A stretch of DNA of 64,000 nt, taken from positions 666,566-730,565 of the forward strand of contig MNCI01006062.1 of the NCBI GenBank assembly GCA_015680685.1. The letters are read 5' to 3'. The position numbers and the translations under genes were made by a program. Position 1 is the first letter of the stretch. The number at the start of each line of letters is the position of its first letter. The stretch comes from Gnetum montanum (taxonomy: Eukaryota > Streptophyta > Gnetopsida > Gnetales > Gnetaceae). The notes beneath the pieces are model-generated. The model was not told the DNA's origin and made no database searches. It was given only the letters and a program-made list of their open reading frames with translations. Below, in pieces: positions 34,540-45,592 of the stretch.

Positions 34540-35730
34540 AATTGACATCTACCCAACAGGATGTGATTCGCAAGCGTGCTCGGTAATTTGTACTTATGGG
34601 AGATAACGCTCTATGCAAACACTCCTTTGATGGGATATTGCTGGCATGCATAAACAAGGAGCAAGCATAGAAGGTCATTAATGAGGCACACGAGGGATTG
34701 TGTGGTGGACACATAGCCCCTAGGGCCATGGCAGCAAAAATTAGACCCTTAGGGTACTACTAGGCTCACATGGAACGTGATTGCCTAGCCAAAGTTAAGA
34801 CTTGTGATACATGCCAACGATCTGTAAATCTTATACACATTTCACCTACTGAGTTACACTCGATGCAGATCACGTGGCCATTACAATGATGGGGACTAGA
34901 CATTATAGGACCTATCACACCTAAGTCTTCCATAGGGCATAGCTTCATCATCATTGCCACTGAGTACTTTACAAAGTGGATGGAAGCTATTCCCCTTAGG
35001 AAGACTACATCTCAATAGGTTTGCCACTTTATATTGGATAACATAGTGACAAGATTTGGGCTTCCCATGACTTTTGTGACAGACAACGGGCCATAATTTA
35101 GTAGTGCAAAAACCAAAGCCTTTTGCAACAACCTTGGCATTAAGTAATCCTTTGCCTCGTCTTACTACCCGTAGGCAAATGGACAGGCAAAAGCTACGAA
35201 CAAAGCCATCATCAACTTGCTCAAGAAAATGCTTAGCAACAGCAAGAGGCAATGGCATGGGAAAATCCTCTATGTGCTATGGGCTTACAGAATGACATGT
35301 AGGACAGTAATAGGTAAAACTCCTTACAGTCTTGTTTACGGATCTGAAGTGGTGTTACCTCTTGAGCTATAGGTACCCTCACTTGGAATGATCTTGTGAA
35401 ATGTGGTTGATGAAGCCCAGAACAACGAGTCGAGGATCATTGACCTCGACTCCATAGAGGAGGAGCATGCACAAACACTTGATCGCATCAAGCAATATCA
35501 AGACAAGTAACAGTAGAAGCATCATGTAAACCCACATCAATGGTTGGTAGAAAAGGAGACCTCATTCTCAAGGTTGTTCATGAACATGTGAACATGTTTT
35601 TAGCAAATAGGGAAGGTTCATTCATGGTCACAAAATCCAACAGGAATGGAGCCTTCAAGTTGGCAGGCATGGATGATAAAGAGTTTGCAAATCCTATGAA
35701 TCATTCGTATCTTAAGCGATACTACATCTG
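34540..35730 (+). pseudogene. Element E: integrase (broken)
   Basis: HHCC zinc domain (HEGLCGGH and CDTCQ, 34685-34820), then the catalytic core: GLDIIGPITPKS (first Asp), FVTDNGP (second Asp) and YYP*ANGQAKATNK, where the family's catalytic Glu is Lys. The core ends with GKTPYSLVYGSEVVLPLE. The C-terminal part (35530-35730) includes GAFKLAGMDDKEF and NHSYLKRYY, usual at the end of Tat pol. Eight or more stops are present, several at expected Gln codons (TAA, TAG). Confidence 0.85.
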
Positions 35731-35756
35731 ATGCATGAGCAAGGTAAGCAACTCGT

Positions 35757-36170
35757 CTGCTACAACATAAAACTGGCAGAGATAGTACGCTATGACTATA
35801 AACTAGCATAGATAATTCGCTATGACTATAAACTGGCACAGATAGTTCGCTATGACTATAAACTAGCATGTTTGCCATGATGTAAAACTAGTAAAGCTCA
35901 TTCACTATGACATAAAACTAGCACAGATGGTCCGCCATGGTCTTAAATTGGCCCATCCACCATTTGCTATGATGATAAACTAGCACAGTTGTCTGTTGGG
36001 ACCTAAAACTAGCACAACAGTCTGTTGGGACCTTAAACTAGTGCAACAGTTTGCTGGGACCTTAAACTAGCACAGCGGTCTGCTAGGACCTTAAACTAGC
36101 ACACCATGGTTTGTTGGGACCTTAAACTAGCACACCATGATCTACCAGGATCTTAAACTAGGTTTGCAAC
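35757..36170 (+). repeat. Tandem repeat array 2 of element E
   Basis: About 13 units of 29-36 bp just after integrase. Early units read like CTATGACTATAAACTAGCA plus CAGATAGTTCG. Later units read like TGGGACCTTAAACTAGCAC plus AACAGTCTGT. The core TAAACTAGCAC runs through the array and links it to array 1. An open frame on the minus strand over it (YSHSELS repeats) is only a by-product. Confidence 0.9.
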
Positions 36171-36559
36171 ACAACGTCCTCAGCGTGCATCCACGACCAT
36201 TCAAACAAGCGAGTGTGCATAGTGCCGACACGGGGTGAGATGTTGTAGTTCCAGAATGTAGTTCATGAAGCCAAGAAAATTCTCTATGGAATATGTGTAA
36301 TGCCATTGCCCCTGGCATCTTGTTGATCCTCTAGAGATTTCATTTGACATCTTGCTGACCTTTTGGAGTTACCGCTACCACGGCCCGTTGCCCTGGTAGT
36401 AGCTTCTGTGATCAGCGCCTACTGCTGGAGTCCCAATACTATTATGGCCTAGCCACAAAGTTACCACCCTCCAGCTCCTACCATCGCCTATTCCCAAAAG
36501 ACGTTCAGCTATTAGGCTTCTCACCTTATAGCTGAACTGCATAGTTTTTGCGTTGGGCG
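36171..36559 (+). other. Element E: 3' region, no gene recognised
   Basis: Mixed sequence after the repeat array. Short readable stretches exist but none I can assign. Confidence 0.4.
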
Positions 36560-36859
36560 GGGACTCCTGAGCACCTGCATCACCACAATTCCTAGCTACC
36601 TCTGTGCCAACTCCTCCACATTGATGCTGCTAGAACCATTGCTGGCCTTTCTGGTTTGGATGTCGAATGCCTTAGTAAGAACGTCCATTATTCCGGTAGT
36701 GTCCAAAGTAAGTAAGATCTTTTCCTTCGTTTTACTTGATGGTTGTTTCTTCTAGTTTGCTCTCTATTGTGTTTGCAGGGTACGTGTTGGAGGGGCGTCG
36801 ATCAGAGGTGTATTTCACCAAGGTGGTAGGACACTACATCATTCCAAGGTGGTTGTCCT
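36560..36859 (+). other. Element E: possible spliced ORF with a 71-bp intron
   Basis: An open stretch (LPLCQLLHIDAARTIAG..., from about 36594) leads to the donor CAAA/GTAAGTAAG at 36708. The acceptor TGTGTTTGCAG ends at 36778 after a T-rich tract. Joining gives a continued frame (VLEGRRSEVYFTKVVGHYII) to a TGA near 36857. Both sites match the plant consensus very well and a 71-bp intron is near the usual plant minimum. Product unknown. It could be part of an accessory ORF in the 3' region of element E. Confidence 0.4.
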
Positions 36860-37092
36860 GACTAGCTTGCCTACTTTGGAGTGCACATCCTATCCTCCCC
36901 CTTAACCTCCTTTACCTCATTTCATACACTCGCAATTCCCCTTCTCATGCTTCTTTTATGAATTTTCCCAATGCCTGTAAAGCCCTTCCATATGCTCAAC
37001 CGCAAAGTCCATGATGCGAGTAATGCAACTTGTCACATGGGAAGCATCTATAGGTAGGTTAAAGCCCCCATGTGTATGTAATGTAACTCATC

Positions 37093-37413
37093 TTGGGAGG
37101 AAACACCTATCCTACAACAAGGATCTTTGTAGATGAAAATGGAAAAATAACAAAAGAAAAGTTTAGAAGAGCAAAAGCTCACCAAAAAAAAATGCATGCC
37201 CAAAACAAATGGCACATTAGCTGTTTCGCAATGACCATCTCTAAGCATTCCGAAAAGAGGTCAGACGCCTACAAAGGAAAGATGCCTATGCATATCGACT
37301 TCCTCAGAAGCACTCCGACGAGGGACCACACTATGCTACATCTTCCCTTCCTGAAACTATCCTCGCAAATCCACCCTTTCCCCTTTCCCTACATGACTAT
37401 CCTAGTACTCTGA
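37093..37413 (+). other. Element E: small ORF of unknown meaning
   Basis: A 106-codon frame with a basic N-terminal half (VDENGKITKEKFRRAKAHQK). I recognise no family. It lies between the possible spliced ORF and the 3' LTR on the same strand, so it might be an accessory product or chance. Confidence 0.3.
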
Positions 37414-37525
37414 ACCATAGCTAAGCGACATCTAGATGACTACTAAAGAGCAATGTTAGCATCTTATCTTTCATGGTGTTTCGTATTCTTTGTCGGCGTC
37501 TCTCACACCTATCCTCCAGATGTCA

Positions 37526-37538
37526 ACAAAGAGGGATC
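37526..37538 (+). promoter_or_regulatory. Element E: polypurine tract
   Basis: CAAAGAGGGA lies immediately upstream of the 3' LTR start at 37541. Confidence 0.7.
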
Positions 37539-37540
37539 AA

Positions 37541-39273
37541 TGAAACACCATAAAATTTCAAGGCACTCTTGCTTCACCAAGGTTTTGGAACTGAGGCAAG
37601 CATTTCCACAAGTGTAGCCTCATGAAAGTTTGGTAGGAAATGTAGGCATTGAGGTTAGACTATTCAGTTTGGCAAGTTTTCTACCTCTAGAGTTGACAAG
37701 CTCGATGGACTCTTCGGCCTACCCACCTGGACAATTCAACTAGCTGTCAGTCTACTCAGAAATTACGCTAGGAATTGTTGATGGTGTTCAGGATGGGTAA
37801 AACAGTTTGGCAAGTTTTCTAGTTGAAACGTTTGTTACGCTACGCTACGCAAGCCTTTGAAAAATCAAATAAGTGTCCGAATACAAGTTTTGGCAAGATG
37901 TTCGCACAAGCCAAAGTCAGAATTCGGCCAACAAAGGGTGCTACGCTATATAGTGTAGCACAACGTAGCAAGGTTGAAGATGTAAAGGCTCCTTTGCCAA
38001 GTTGTTTTAGTAAAAGGATTGCATTTAATAGCATTGTGGTTTCCAAAATTACCCTATCTCAGTTTGCACTTGAACCACAAGAGGAGTTTTCTCGTGAAAA
38101 ACAACAATTTTGAGAAAAATGCATGTCACATTAGTTGCTAGGCTATGCTACGCTATGTAGTGTAGCATAGCATAGCAAGGATGTAGATCAATAAAATGCT
38201 CCAAAGGTTAACCTGGTGTGCACCAAGGCCATCAGCAAAAGCTAGTGACTCCCACGCAAGTTTCCTATTCAAACTGGTGGCTACGCTGTGCTACGCTACA
38301 TAGCGTAGCACAGTGTAGCAGGAAGCTACACTACATCAAGGTGCTACACTACATCGTGTAGCACAACGTAGCAAGTGGCTATGCTACTCCAATGTGCCAG
38401 ACAGTGTAAGTGATGCAAAGTTGATAGAGGCATTGGGGCTTTGTTTCACTTTGGCATACCCCTTTATCCATCCCCCAAAATTTGTTGCTATGCTTGANNN
38501 NNNNNNNNNNNNNNNNNNNNNNNNNNNNNNNNNNNNNNNNNGGGGAGACTCCATTTCTTCTTGCATTGTTAGCACACTAGATTCTAGCATCTCCATTTTT
38601 GACAACATGGTTCCAATGTAGCAAGTTCACGACTAGCATTGCACATCTATGCAGTATGGGCATGTCAGCATCTTGTGGGGTCCAGGAGACGTGGCACCTC
38701 AACTGCATTTCTTGCTTGCTCCTGGCCCTATGAATACCTTGGCAAACAATGCTCAAAGAGTTGGCATTTTTGGCATTAGCACCTTCGGGTTGGCATTTTC
38801 GCGGTTGGCTTTTTGCGTTGACTGTCTTGCGTTGGCTTCAAAGTTCACATTCAAGAGCATAGTTGGCACATTCTGAGCATTCTAATTACCCTTGAATTCT
38901 CTATGTGCCTTCAGCATTGTATAACTTGTTGCACATCTCTCAAACAAGGCAAAGAATTGAACCCTCAACCTTGAGGCAGTGCATTTTCTTACCTGAGTTC
39001 ATTCTAATTATTTCTTTATTGTTATCACTGTTTGGAATTATTTCCTTCATTCCTACATTTATTGATTATCAGTTATACCTCATGTATTTCGTAATCAAAA
39101 AAATGTTCACAAAAGGTTAAGTTACGCTAATTAAGTCCCTATCTGATCGACCAGACCGTTTAGATCGTCCTGTTTCCGTTTTATCCAGCATGGCCCTCGC
39201 ACAGATCCGGGGTTAAACTGTTTTCTTGGCAACCTCTCGGTGTTTCCAACCACTAACGTTTTTGGTCGCTACA
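37541..39273 (+). repeat. Element E: 3' LTR
   Basis: 1733 bp including 44 N. It matches 20688-22400 throughout. It keeps the palindrome with one mismatch (38280-38319), and the TATA box is changed to CTATGAATA. The capsid of element D resumes directly after 39273. Confidence 0.9.
38498..38541. other. Assembly gap (44 N)
   Basis: Run of N inside the 3' LTR of element E. The 5' LTR gives the expected content (about 21637-21675). Confidence 1.
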
Positions 39274-39360
39274 ATTCCCATCATTACTTGCAAGATTTCA
39301 ATGATGCTTGTATCTTATAGAACATTGAGAATGAATGGCAGGGTACTTTTGGTCAATAAT
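39274..39360 (+). pseudogene. Element D: Gag capsid, resumed after element E
   Basis: CAAGATTTCAATGATGCTTG and the following ATCTTATAGAACATTGAGAATGAATGG match the capsid of elements A (about 2590-2545) and I (56690-56740). It stops after about 80 bp, where an internal deletion joins it to integrase. Confidence 0.75.
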
Positions 39361-40380
39361 CTTTAGGAACAGCCACCATTTTTCCTGTTCATGTAGATAC
39401 TACCAAAGAGATAGATGAATGATAGTTCGAATGGAAGGGCCTCAATAGTGGATCTAATCACTGGAGCCCTTTGACATCTAGGGCATTAATTTCATGGAAC
39501 CCATCACTCCCATGTCCAATGGAAAAGCATACATCATTGTAGCTATTAACTACTACATAAAATGGGCTGAAGCTATAGCCATTGCCAACTGTTCATCTTC
39601 CATTGTAGCCTAGTTTATGTAGCAAAATATGATAAATAGGTACAGTGTACCAAGGATACTTATTTCTGAAAATGAAATTCATTTCACATGAAGTAATTTT
39701 TGGAAATTAATGCAACCCTTGGGAATGTAACATAAATTAACTCCTTATCACCTCCATGCTAATGGTTAAGCCGAAGTTACTAATAGGAGATAACCAAGAT
39801 TCTAACAAGAACCATTAGTCTATATAAGAAGGACTAGAGTAAAAAATTGAATAATGCTCTTTAGGCTTATTGATCAACCTAGAAACTTCCTATAGGTTAC
39901 TCTCCTTATGAGTTGGTGTACGGGAAATTGCCAACACTTCTAATCCAAGCTAAGCTTCGTACACTTTCAACCATCTACAAGCTTGACCTTGACCTCACTC
40001 TAGCACATAAAGGATGTCTAATAACACTAAATGTGCTAGATAAGAATGGACAAATAGCCCTAATAATGAATGAAGTGCATAAGATACATATCAAATGATG
40101 TCATGATGCATGAATACGAAAAGCTAAATTTCAACCTACTAGAAATGTCCTTTACTAAAACCCCATGCATGTACCACAACGTATTAAGTTTCAAATGCTA
40201 TGGGAAGGACCTTACATCATTTATGAAGCTTTTTCTTTTGGTGCCATGACCTTTTACCACCCATTAAGCCTAGAAAAATGTCTATTTGTAAACATGAAAC
40301 AAGCCAAGCCATTTTTTAAACCTAAAGTAATTAGCAACACTAACACTTTAGAGCATGTACAAGCATGCTCCATTTTTTGG
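39361..40380 (+). pseudogene. Element D: integrase (broken)
   Basis: Begins shortly before the catalytic core: FDI*GINFMEPITPMSNGKA holds the first Asp, then YYIKWAEAIAIANCSSS, RILISENEIHF (second Asp region, with Asp-Asn-Gly lost) and ANG*AEVTNRR, where the catalytic Glu is still present. The C-terminal part continues to about 40350 (MHVPQRIKFQMLWEGPYIIY). The zinc domain, RNase H, RT and protease are absent because of a deletion from gag to here. Many stops. Confidence 0.75.
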
Positions 40381-40400
40381 ATCTCCTTCTCTTAACTAAG

Positions 40401-40417
40401 TCATGGGGGAGATGGCC
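40401..40417 (+). promoter_or_regulatory. Element D: conserved purine-rich motif after integrase
   Basis: TCATGGGGGAGATGGCC. The same motif follows integrase in element I (61865-61879) and lies at 191-207 (minus) in element A. It looks like a polypurine tract but lies more than 4 kb before the real 3' LTR. Confidence 0.55.
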
Positions 40418-41859
40418 ATACATACTAATTAGGTGTTAAAGCTATCCAACTTTTTATCTTTTTGTTTTGCAACATTCTTCATATGTTTTTCATTTTCGTA
40501 AATATTTTACTGATTATTTTATATATTTTGATTTTCTTTTTCTTTTGATGTTATTAATGTTTCTCTCATTTTATGGAAATTCTTTAGTTTTATTATTGGC
40601 ACTAATAATCTGGAAAGCTATCACTACCATGATAAATTGTTACCTTTGAATTATGCCATCTACTAACACTCTATCAATTTTTAGTGGTACCAAGAAATGA
40701 GATCATGACATCCCCCCATTCCATCTATTTCATGGAACATTAATATCCTAAGAACTAGGGTTATTTTACATTGGAACTTAATAAGTAATCAATGATCTTG
40801 AAACCAACTGAACTAGGAAAGGATCAAGTGGGAATGGAATAGAATTTAATCTTAAGGTAATTTGATATGGTATACCTTCACTCCTACTATCAACCATTAA
40901 AGGATATGGTAAGTTGATATCATTCTTAAGATTCTATGATACTCCATTGGTATACCTTCATTCCTACTATGAACCATTAAAGGAAGCACATCTTTGCATG
41001 GTGTGGTTTTTGGTAAAAAAACAAAAACTATAGGAATTCAAAGCACATCCCTTAGACTAAGTAATGGGCTACAAACACTAGTTATTGGGTTGGAAAGACA
41101 TGTTACCCATGCCTAAAGCCATCCCTTTAATTAAGGCTCTCTTTACTTATTTCTTATTTTTTCTTCTTTTCTTGAATTGATGGTTGTCCTTGGGTTATCC
41201 TATACTTTTAATCAATGTAAAAGAGGAAAGACGTCAATGCGAGATCATTGAAAGCTGGATGAACTTGGTTTTGAATTTGAATGAATTGGGATTAGATCAT
41301 CTTAAACATAAATTATACTAAGAATCTTGTGCAACTAGAATGCTTATGATCTCTTCCATGTTCTCTCTTTCTACATAATTACTTCATTCATGGTTCATCA
41401 CCTCACTACCTCATGTCATGGGAAATTGTTTGGTTTATTTCTAGATCATGTAATCCTTAAACACTTATTAATAGATATGAAATTTAACTCAACTTTACCA
41501 CTCATCATTCCTGAAGTCCATTGACTCCTTAAGATGAAGGTATGCAAGGAAACATAAGGCTTATGCCTACTTTAGAAAGGACCCACTTGCATTCCTTTGG
41601 TCTGGTTTTAGTTAAATTCCCTACTTTGGGTCACTTGTTTAATACATCACCTCGATAGTATTCAAACATCTAGTTTTGCTATATTTTGACATCATTACCG
41701 CATCCAAACTCCACTTGAACCACTTCTTCTCAACCTAGCTAATCTTCTTCTATGTACTACCCTTCTTCTATGTCTTTCTAGCTTTCATTGGGCTCCTATT
41801 TCATTCCAAAACTCATTCAAAATTCCTCCTTTTTGTAAAGTGTAATTTTGCTGAGTATA
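40418..41859 (+). other. Element D: long spacer after integrase, no gene
   Basis: Non-coding spacer that matches the element I spacer in many words, e.g. TTTGCATGGTGTGGTTTTTG at 40993. An internal duplication is visible: GGTATACCTTCA(C/T)TCCTACTAT plus (C/G)AACCATTAAAGGA occurs at about 40871 and 40950. Confidence 0.6.
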
Positions 41860-42083
41860 TTTACATTGATGCATTCCCATCAACGTATCCCCATCAACAC
41901 ATCCCCATTGATGTAGCATAAAAATACTGTAAATATCCATGATACTTAGCTCATTGTGCATTATTTTTCCAAAGACCAAGAAGAGCTTTTGTCATTTTTC
42001 AAAGCCCAAAAACCTTTCATGTACCATAACTTTCAAACTGCTACTCTATTTTCCTCCATTTTTTGATCATTGTGCTACCAAAG
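41860..42083 (+). promoter_or_regulatory. Element D: putative internal promoter and leader exon
   Basis: TTGATGCATTCCCATCAACG, then CCCCATCAACACATCCCC and CATTGATGTAGC words resemble the U3 of the family LTRs just before their TATA boxes. A weak TATA-like ATAAAAATACTG follows. The leader then shares GAGCTTTTGTCAT, AAAGCCCAAAAACCTT and CATAACTTTCAAACT with 63530-63600 in I. A donor AAAG/GTAATC ends it at 42084. Confidence 0.5.
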
Positions 42084-42149
42084 GTAATCTCTAGTTCATT
42101 TTCCTCCATTCTCTTCAACAATGGAAAATGGTACATGGGGGAGACTTAC

Positions 42150-44330
42150 CTATTCTGGGACAACCAATAAAGGGACACACTAGTGAAAATTAATGGAATT
42201 ATGATCTTCTACTTGGTTAAGACCATTGTAGAGGCCCTCAGTTTGCCTGATGTAGGGGTGAAATTGGTGAAAATATTGACGTAGGTGGATCCAAAAGATA
42301 AGAAAGAGTGGATTCAACAATGCTATGGGGTGGATTGCAAGGAGTACAGTACTCTCGCAAAGGTAGAGAGAGTGTACTTTAAATTTGCAACTATCACATA
42401 AGCCTAATGGTGAGAACTAGTAAAGTTACAACTTTCTCTACCGAAGCCTGTACTACTTTAATGGTTGAGCAACACTTTAAGGAAAATGATAAGGGAAGGA
42501 AGACACTTCCCTTTCAATGTCTCATTCACAAGATGTGAAAAAGGGAAGGCATAGCTTACTACTTTAATGATGTGATCTAGCATGCTCATGCCACATCCTA
42601 GCAGGATATGATGAAGGACAAGATAGTAGGCAAGTTGCAAGAATAAGAGCAGCCATCACCACCATCACCTATAGCTCCAGAGTCTATACTAGAGGCACTT
42701 ATAGCTATATAATAACTAAGGAAGCTTAGATAGCAACATCTACAACAACAACAAAGTTTTATAAGTGGTGGAGAGCCATTCGTCTACTGTTTAGTCATGA
42801 ACTACTTAAATAAGGTTGCATGAAACATTACCTAGCTAGATAGTGAGACTATCCCACTATTCTTTGCTTAAAGGAACTAGGCATCCACAAGGCCCAATCC
42901 AAGTGTGTAATAGGTTACAGTATCCATTCCAAATCAAACATTTCTTGAAATTTTAGGAAATGTGGTGGCTTTCTCAATCATGTTAAAAGAAGATGAGGGG
43001 TGACTATCCTGCTGATGCATCACAAAGGCTAGGAGACAATGATAAAGGTGGTGGCTGATAAGGTAGATAAATCCCTAATTACTACTATTATGATCACACC
43101 TATTATTGCTACCATGGTAAACATTCATGCATTTGTAGGAGTAGGAATTGGTCAGATGAGCATAGCCCAACATAATGAGGTGTTGGAAAGACTAGTTAGA
43201 GTTGGGTAACTACTTTTAAAGAATGTTGATCTTCCAAATGATATCACAACAAACTAGTCATAGTTGCTCAAGATAAGGGGCAAGTTGCTAGTTGCCAACA
43301 CACAACTTGAGGAGGCCATCACAACCAATCAGTAGTTGGTCACCAAAGTTGTTGAGTTGCTAGCTCATCTTTCCAACCCTATCATTCTCAAACCTAAGCT
43401 TACTAGAGATGAAGCTTTCCAACAACTTTAACTAAAACTCTAATAGGCTAATAATGTAAAAGAGGCAGTGATCTTCAACACATCCTTGTTAGAAGCTATG
43501 TCTTTAAAAATGACAAGGACCTATTACAGGTCTAAATGAAAAACTTGATCCTTACAAAGGATAACCATTGCCTATGTAATGCTAACAACAAAAAAACCAA
43601 TTGGTTGAGTTAATAAACTAGTAGTAAGAGTAACTCACCAAGGCAAACCTAGATATGAGGAGGTCAGTAACCAAAAATTGTAATGTCTCAATGGAGAAAG
43701 TTTACACTCTTCACTAGAAGATTGCAATTGAGATAGTTGCCTAGAAGATTGAGGCCCTAAAGCTTGAGCATATAAAAAATAATTATAGGGACCAAGTTGG
43801 GCTACTTAAGAAGGTCACCAAAAAGGAGATCAAATTGATGAAGGTAAAGATGAATGATGTCCTTCAGCAACTCCAACAATAAGGAGACATGTGATAGCCC
43901 ATCTTTGATGGACTGAACACATACAACAAGACAAATATTGGCCTAAGGAATTGTAAATTGAGAAGATGATAAAATATATGAAGCTTTTTAACCTTTGTTA
44001 TGCAAAATTGGTGATGTTGATAGTAGGAAGGCCAAGATCTGAATTGCAGACATAGGTGGCTAGTTCCAACCTCCTTTACGAGGTATAATTATAGTTTTAA
44101 AAGGAAGCAAAATAAAAGCTGGAGACAACTAACACAGAGCTTGAATTTCTCAAGAGCATATTTTCTAATCAATATTCTATTATTGAGAACCTAGCAAGAT
44201 GAATGAATGACTACCATGAACTATAGATCTCATCAAGATGTTCAATATTGAACATAAAATCTTCATAGCCTAGTTTGTCAACATGAAGAAATTATTTTCT
44301 TTAATGTCATGCCCGTGGGACAATCTTACA
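42150..44330 (+). pseudogene. Element D: long extra ORF between integrase and 3' LTR
   Basis: Second copy of the extra ORF of element C. The middle region reads IVEALSLPDVGVKLVKILT and then VERVYFKFATIT, matching EAIEKELNIPNVKVNIAQI and TTKKIYFKIGTYH in C. The C-terminal part (about 43120-43400) reads HNEVLERLVRVG*LLLKNVD and GKLLVANTQLEEAITTNQ, matching the HEDVLERLL region of C. The basic N-terminus and the leader intron acceptor appear deleted. Frames shift several times and about one codon in fifteen is a stop. The region between 43400 and 43900 is rich in Lys, Glu and Leu and would be helical. Confidence 0.7.
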
Positions 44331-44754
44331 TTGGCCCACATTAACAAAGACACATGGACCATTTATGCTCCATAGAGAAAGGAAGAAAAGATAAAGCATT
44401 ACTCGATACTTTCAAACTTTCGACCACAGTTATAGTAGTATTAGGTTAGCCTCAACCTCCTGTCGCATTGAGACAAGATGTAGGACCATTGAAGCCACAT
44501 GAGCTTCCACCTCTAAGCATTGTCTGAAAATTCATCACATCTTCAGCTATTTTTCAAGCACCTACTAAAATTTTGTAAAGTATCTAATTTTGTAATAATA
44601 AACATTCATTTTTGTAATAATGTACAATCTTGCACTCCGAGTTAGTTAGAGTTAATTAGTCTGTCTTTCTATCAATAAATTCCATACTCCAAAAAATTTT
44701 TATAAGAAACTTAATCCTAATTTTGTTTCCTTGAGGATGAGTTTTTAGTCAATC
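44331..44754 (+). other. Element D: 3' untranslated region
   Basis: AT-rich sequence between the extra ORF and the polypurine tract, with several AATAAA-like words (44595-44610 and 44680). AACTTAATCCTAATTTT and a CTTGAGGATGAG word resemble AACCTAAGGATGAGC at the matching place in element C (about 15085). Confidence 0.5.
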
Positions 44755-44763
44755 ATGAGGGTA
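44755..44763 (+). promoter_or_regulatory. Element D: polypurine tract
   Basis: ATGAGGGTA immediately precedes the TGATGAATAG start of the 3' LTR. Confidence 0.7.
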
Positions 44764-45592
44764 TGATGAATAGGTAATAACGATGCATGTTAGGATGTGT
44801 TGATGCAAATACATTAACGCTAACATAGTTAGTGTCTTTATAAATGCACTTATCCCTTGCAGTTATGATATCTTTCAATTGTAAAGTTATCTAAACTCTT
44901 GCAATTTATTTCCTTTAGAGTTGGAATATTTTCTCTTAGAGTGCCTACAGTGTGCATATATGAGATTTTATGAAGTTGTATTTGAGTACTTAGGTACCTA
45001 GACACATTTTCATGATAGGTAATAAAATCAATATTTCCTACGCCTATTGCCTTACTTAGACTTGTTTACTATTTTTGTTTAGCACTTTACATTTATATTC
45101 TTTAGTAATTAATGAAATTAATCATAAAAATGTGAGTATGGCCATTTCGATCATAACATATTATTACTTGGTAATCCTAGTAGTGAATATTTGGTATAGC
45201 TAGTAATAACCACTTGGTAACCTAGCAACGTTAATACTAGTTTAGGATATGTATGGTAAATGGGAGTAGATACTCTACATTAGGATAAGTAGTTAATGAA
45301 ATAGTCAATTAGCTAGTTAATCCAATTCTTATATCTTTATTCAATCATCTAGTTTTTAGGAGAGAAAATAATAAAATAATTATAAAAATACATATCATAT
45401 GCCTTAACCATACTTAACCATATTTACAGTTAGACACAAGTATAGATTAAGAAGACAACGACCCTACAACCTTATGATTCACTGTTAAGAATATTGATTA
45501 ATTAGGTAACTAAATCTACGAAATTCAACTGGATCACTAGTGAATGCTTGTGATTCATATGATTAGGCATAGAGGATACCCATTGCTCATCA
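44764..45592 (+). repeat. Element D: 3' LTR
   Basis: 829 bp, from TGATGAATAG to GCTCATCA, paired with 18649-19451. The two share GATGCATGTTAGGATG, ATAAATGCACT, AAAATAATAAAATGATTAT-like and GATACCCATTGCTCATCA words, but differ by several indels in U3. Followed by AATAT, close to the GATAT before the 5' LTR. Confidence 0.85.

Noticed and set aside
35618-35878. A minus-strand ORF with repeated YSHSELS units.
   Set aside because: It is the translation of tandem array 2 and has no start context or homology.
35757-36170. Regular repeats as a CRISPR-like array.
   Set aside because: Units are contiguous and diverged, with no unique spacers, and the context is a plant retrotransposon.
40401-41860. 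The purine tract at 40401 as the polypurine tract with a 3' LTR behind it.
   Set aside because: The sequence that follows does not match the 5' LTR of D. The true 3' LTR with TGATGAATAG starts at 44764 after its own purine tract.
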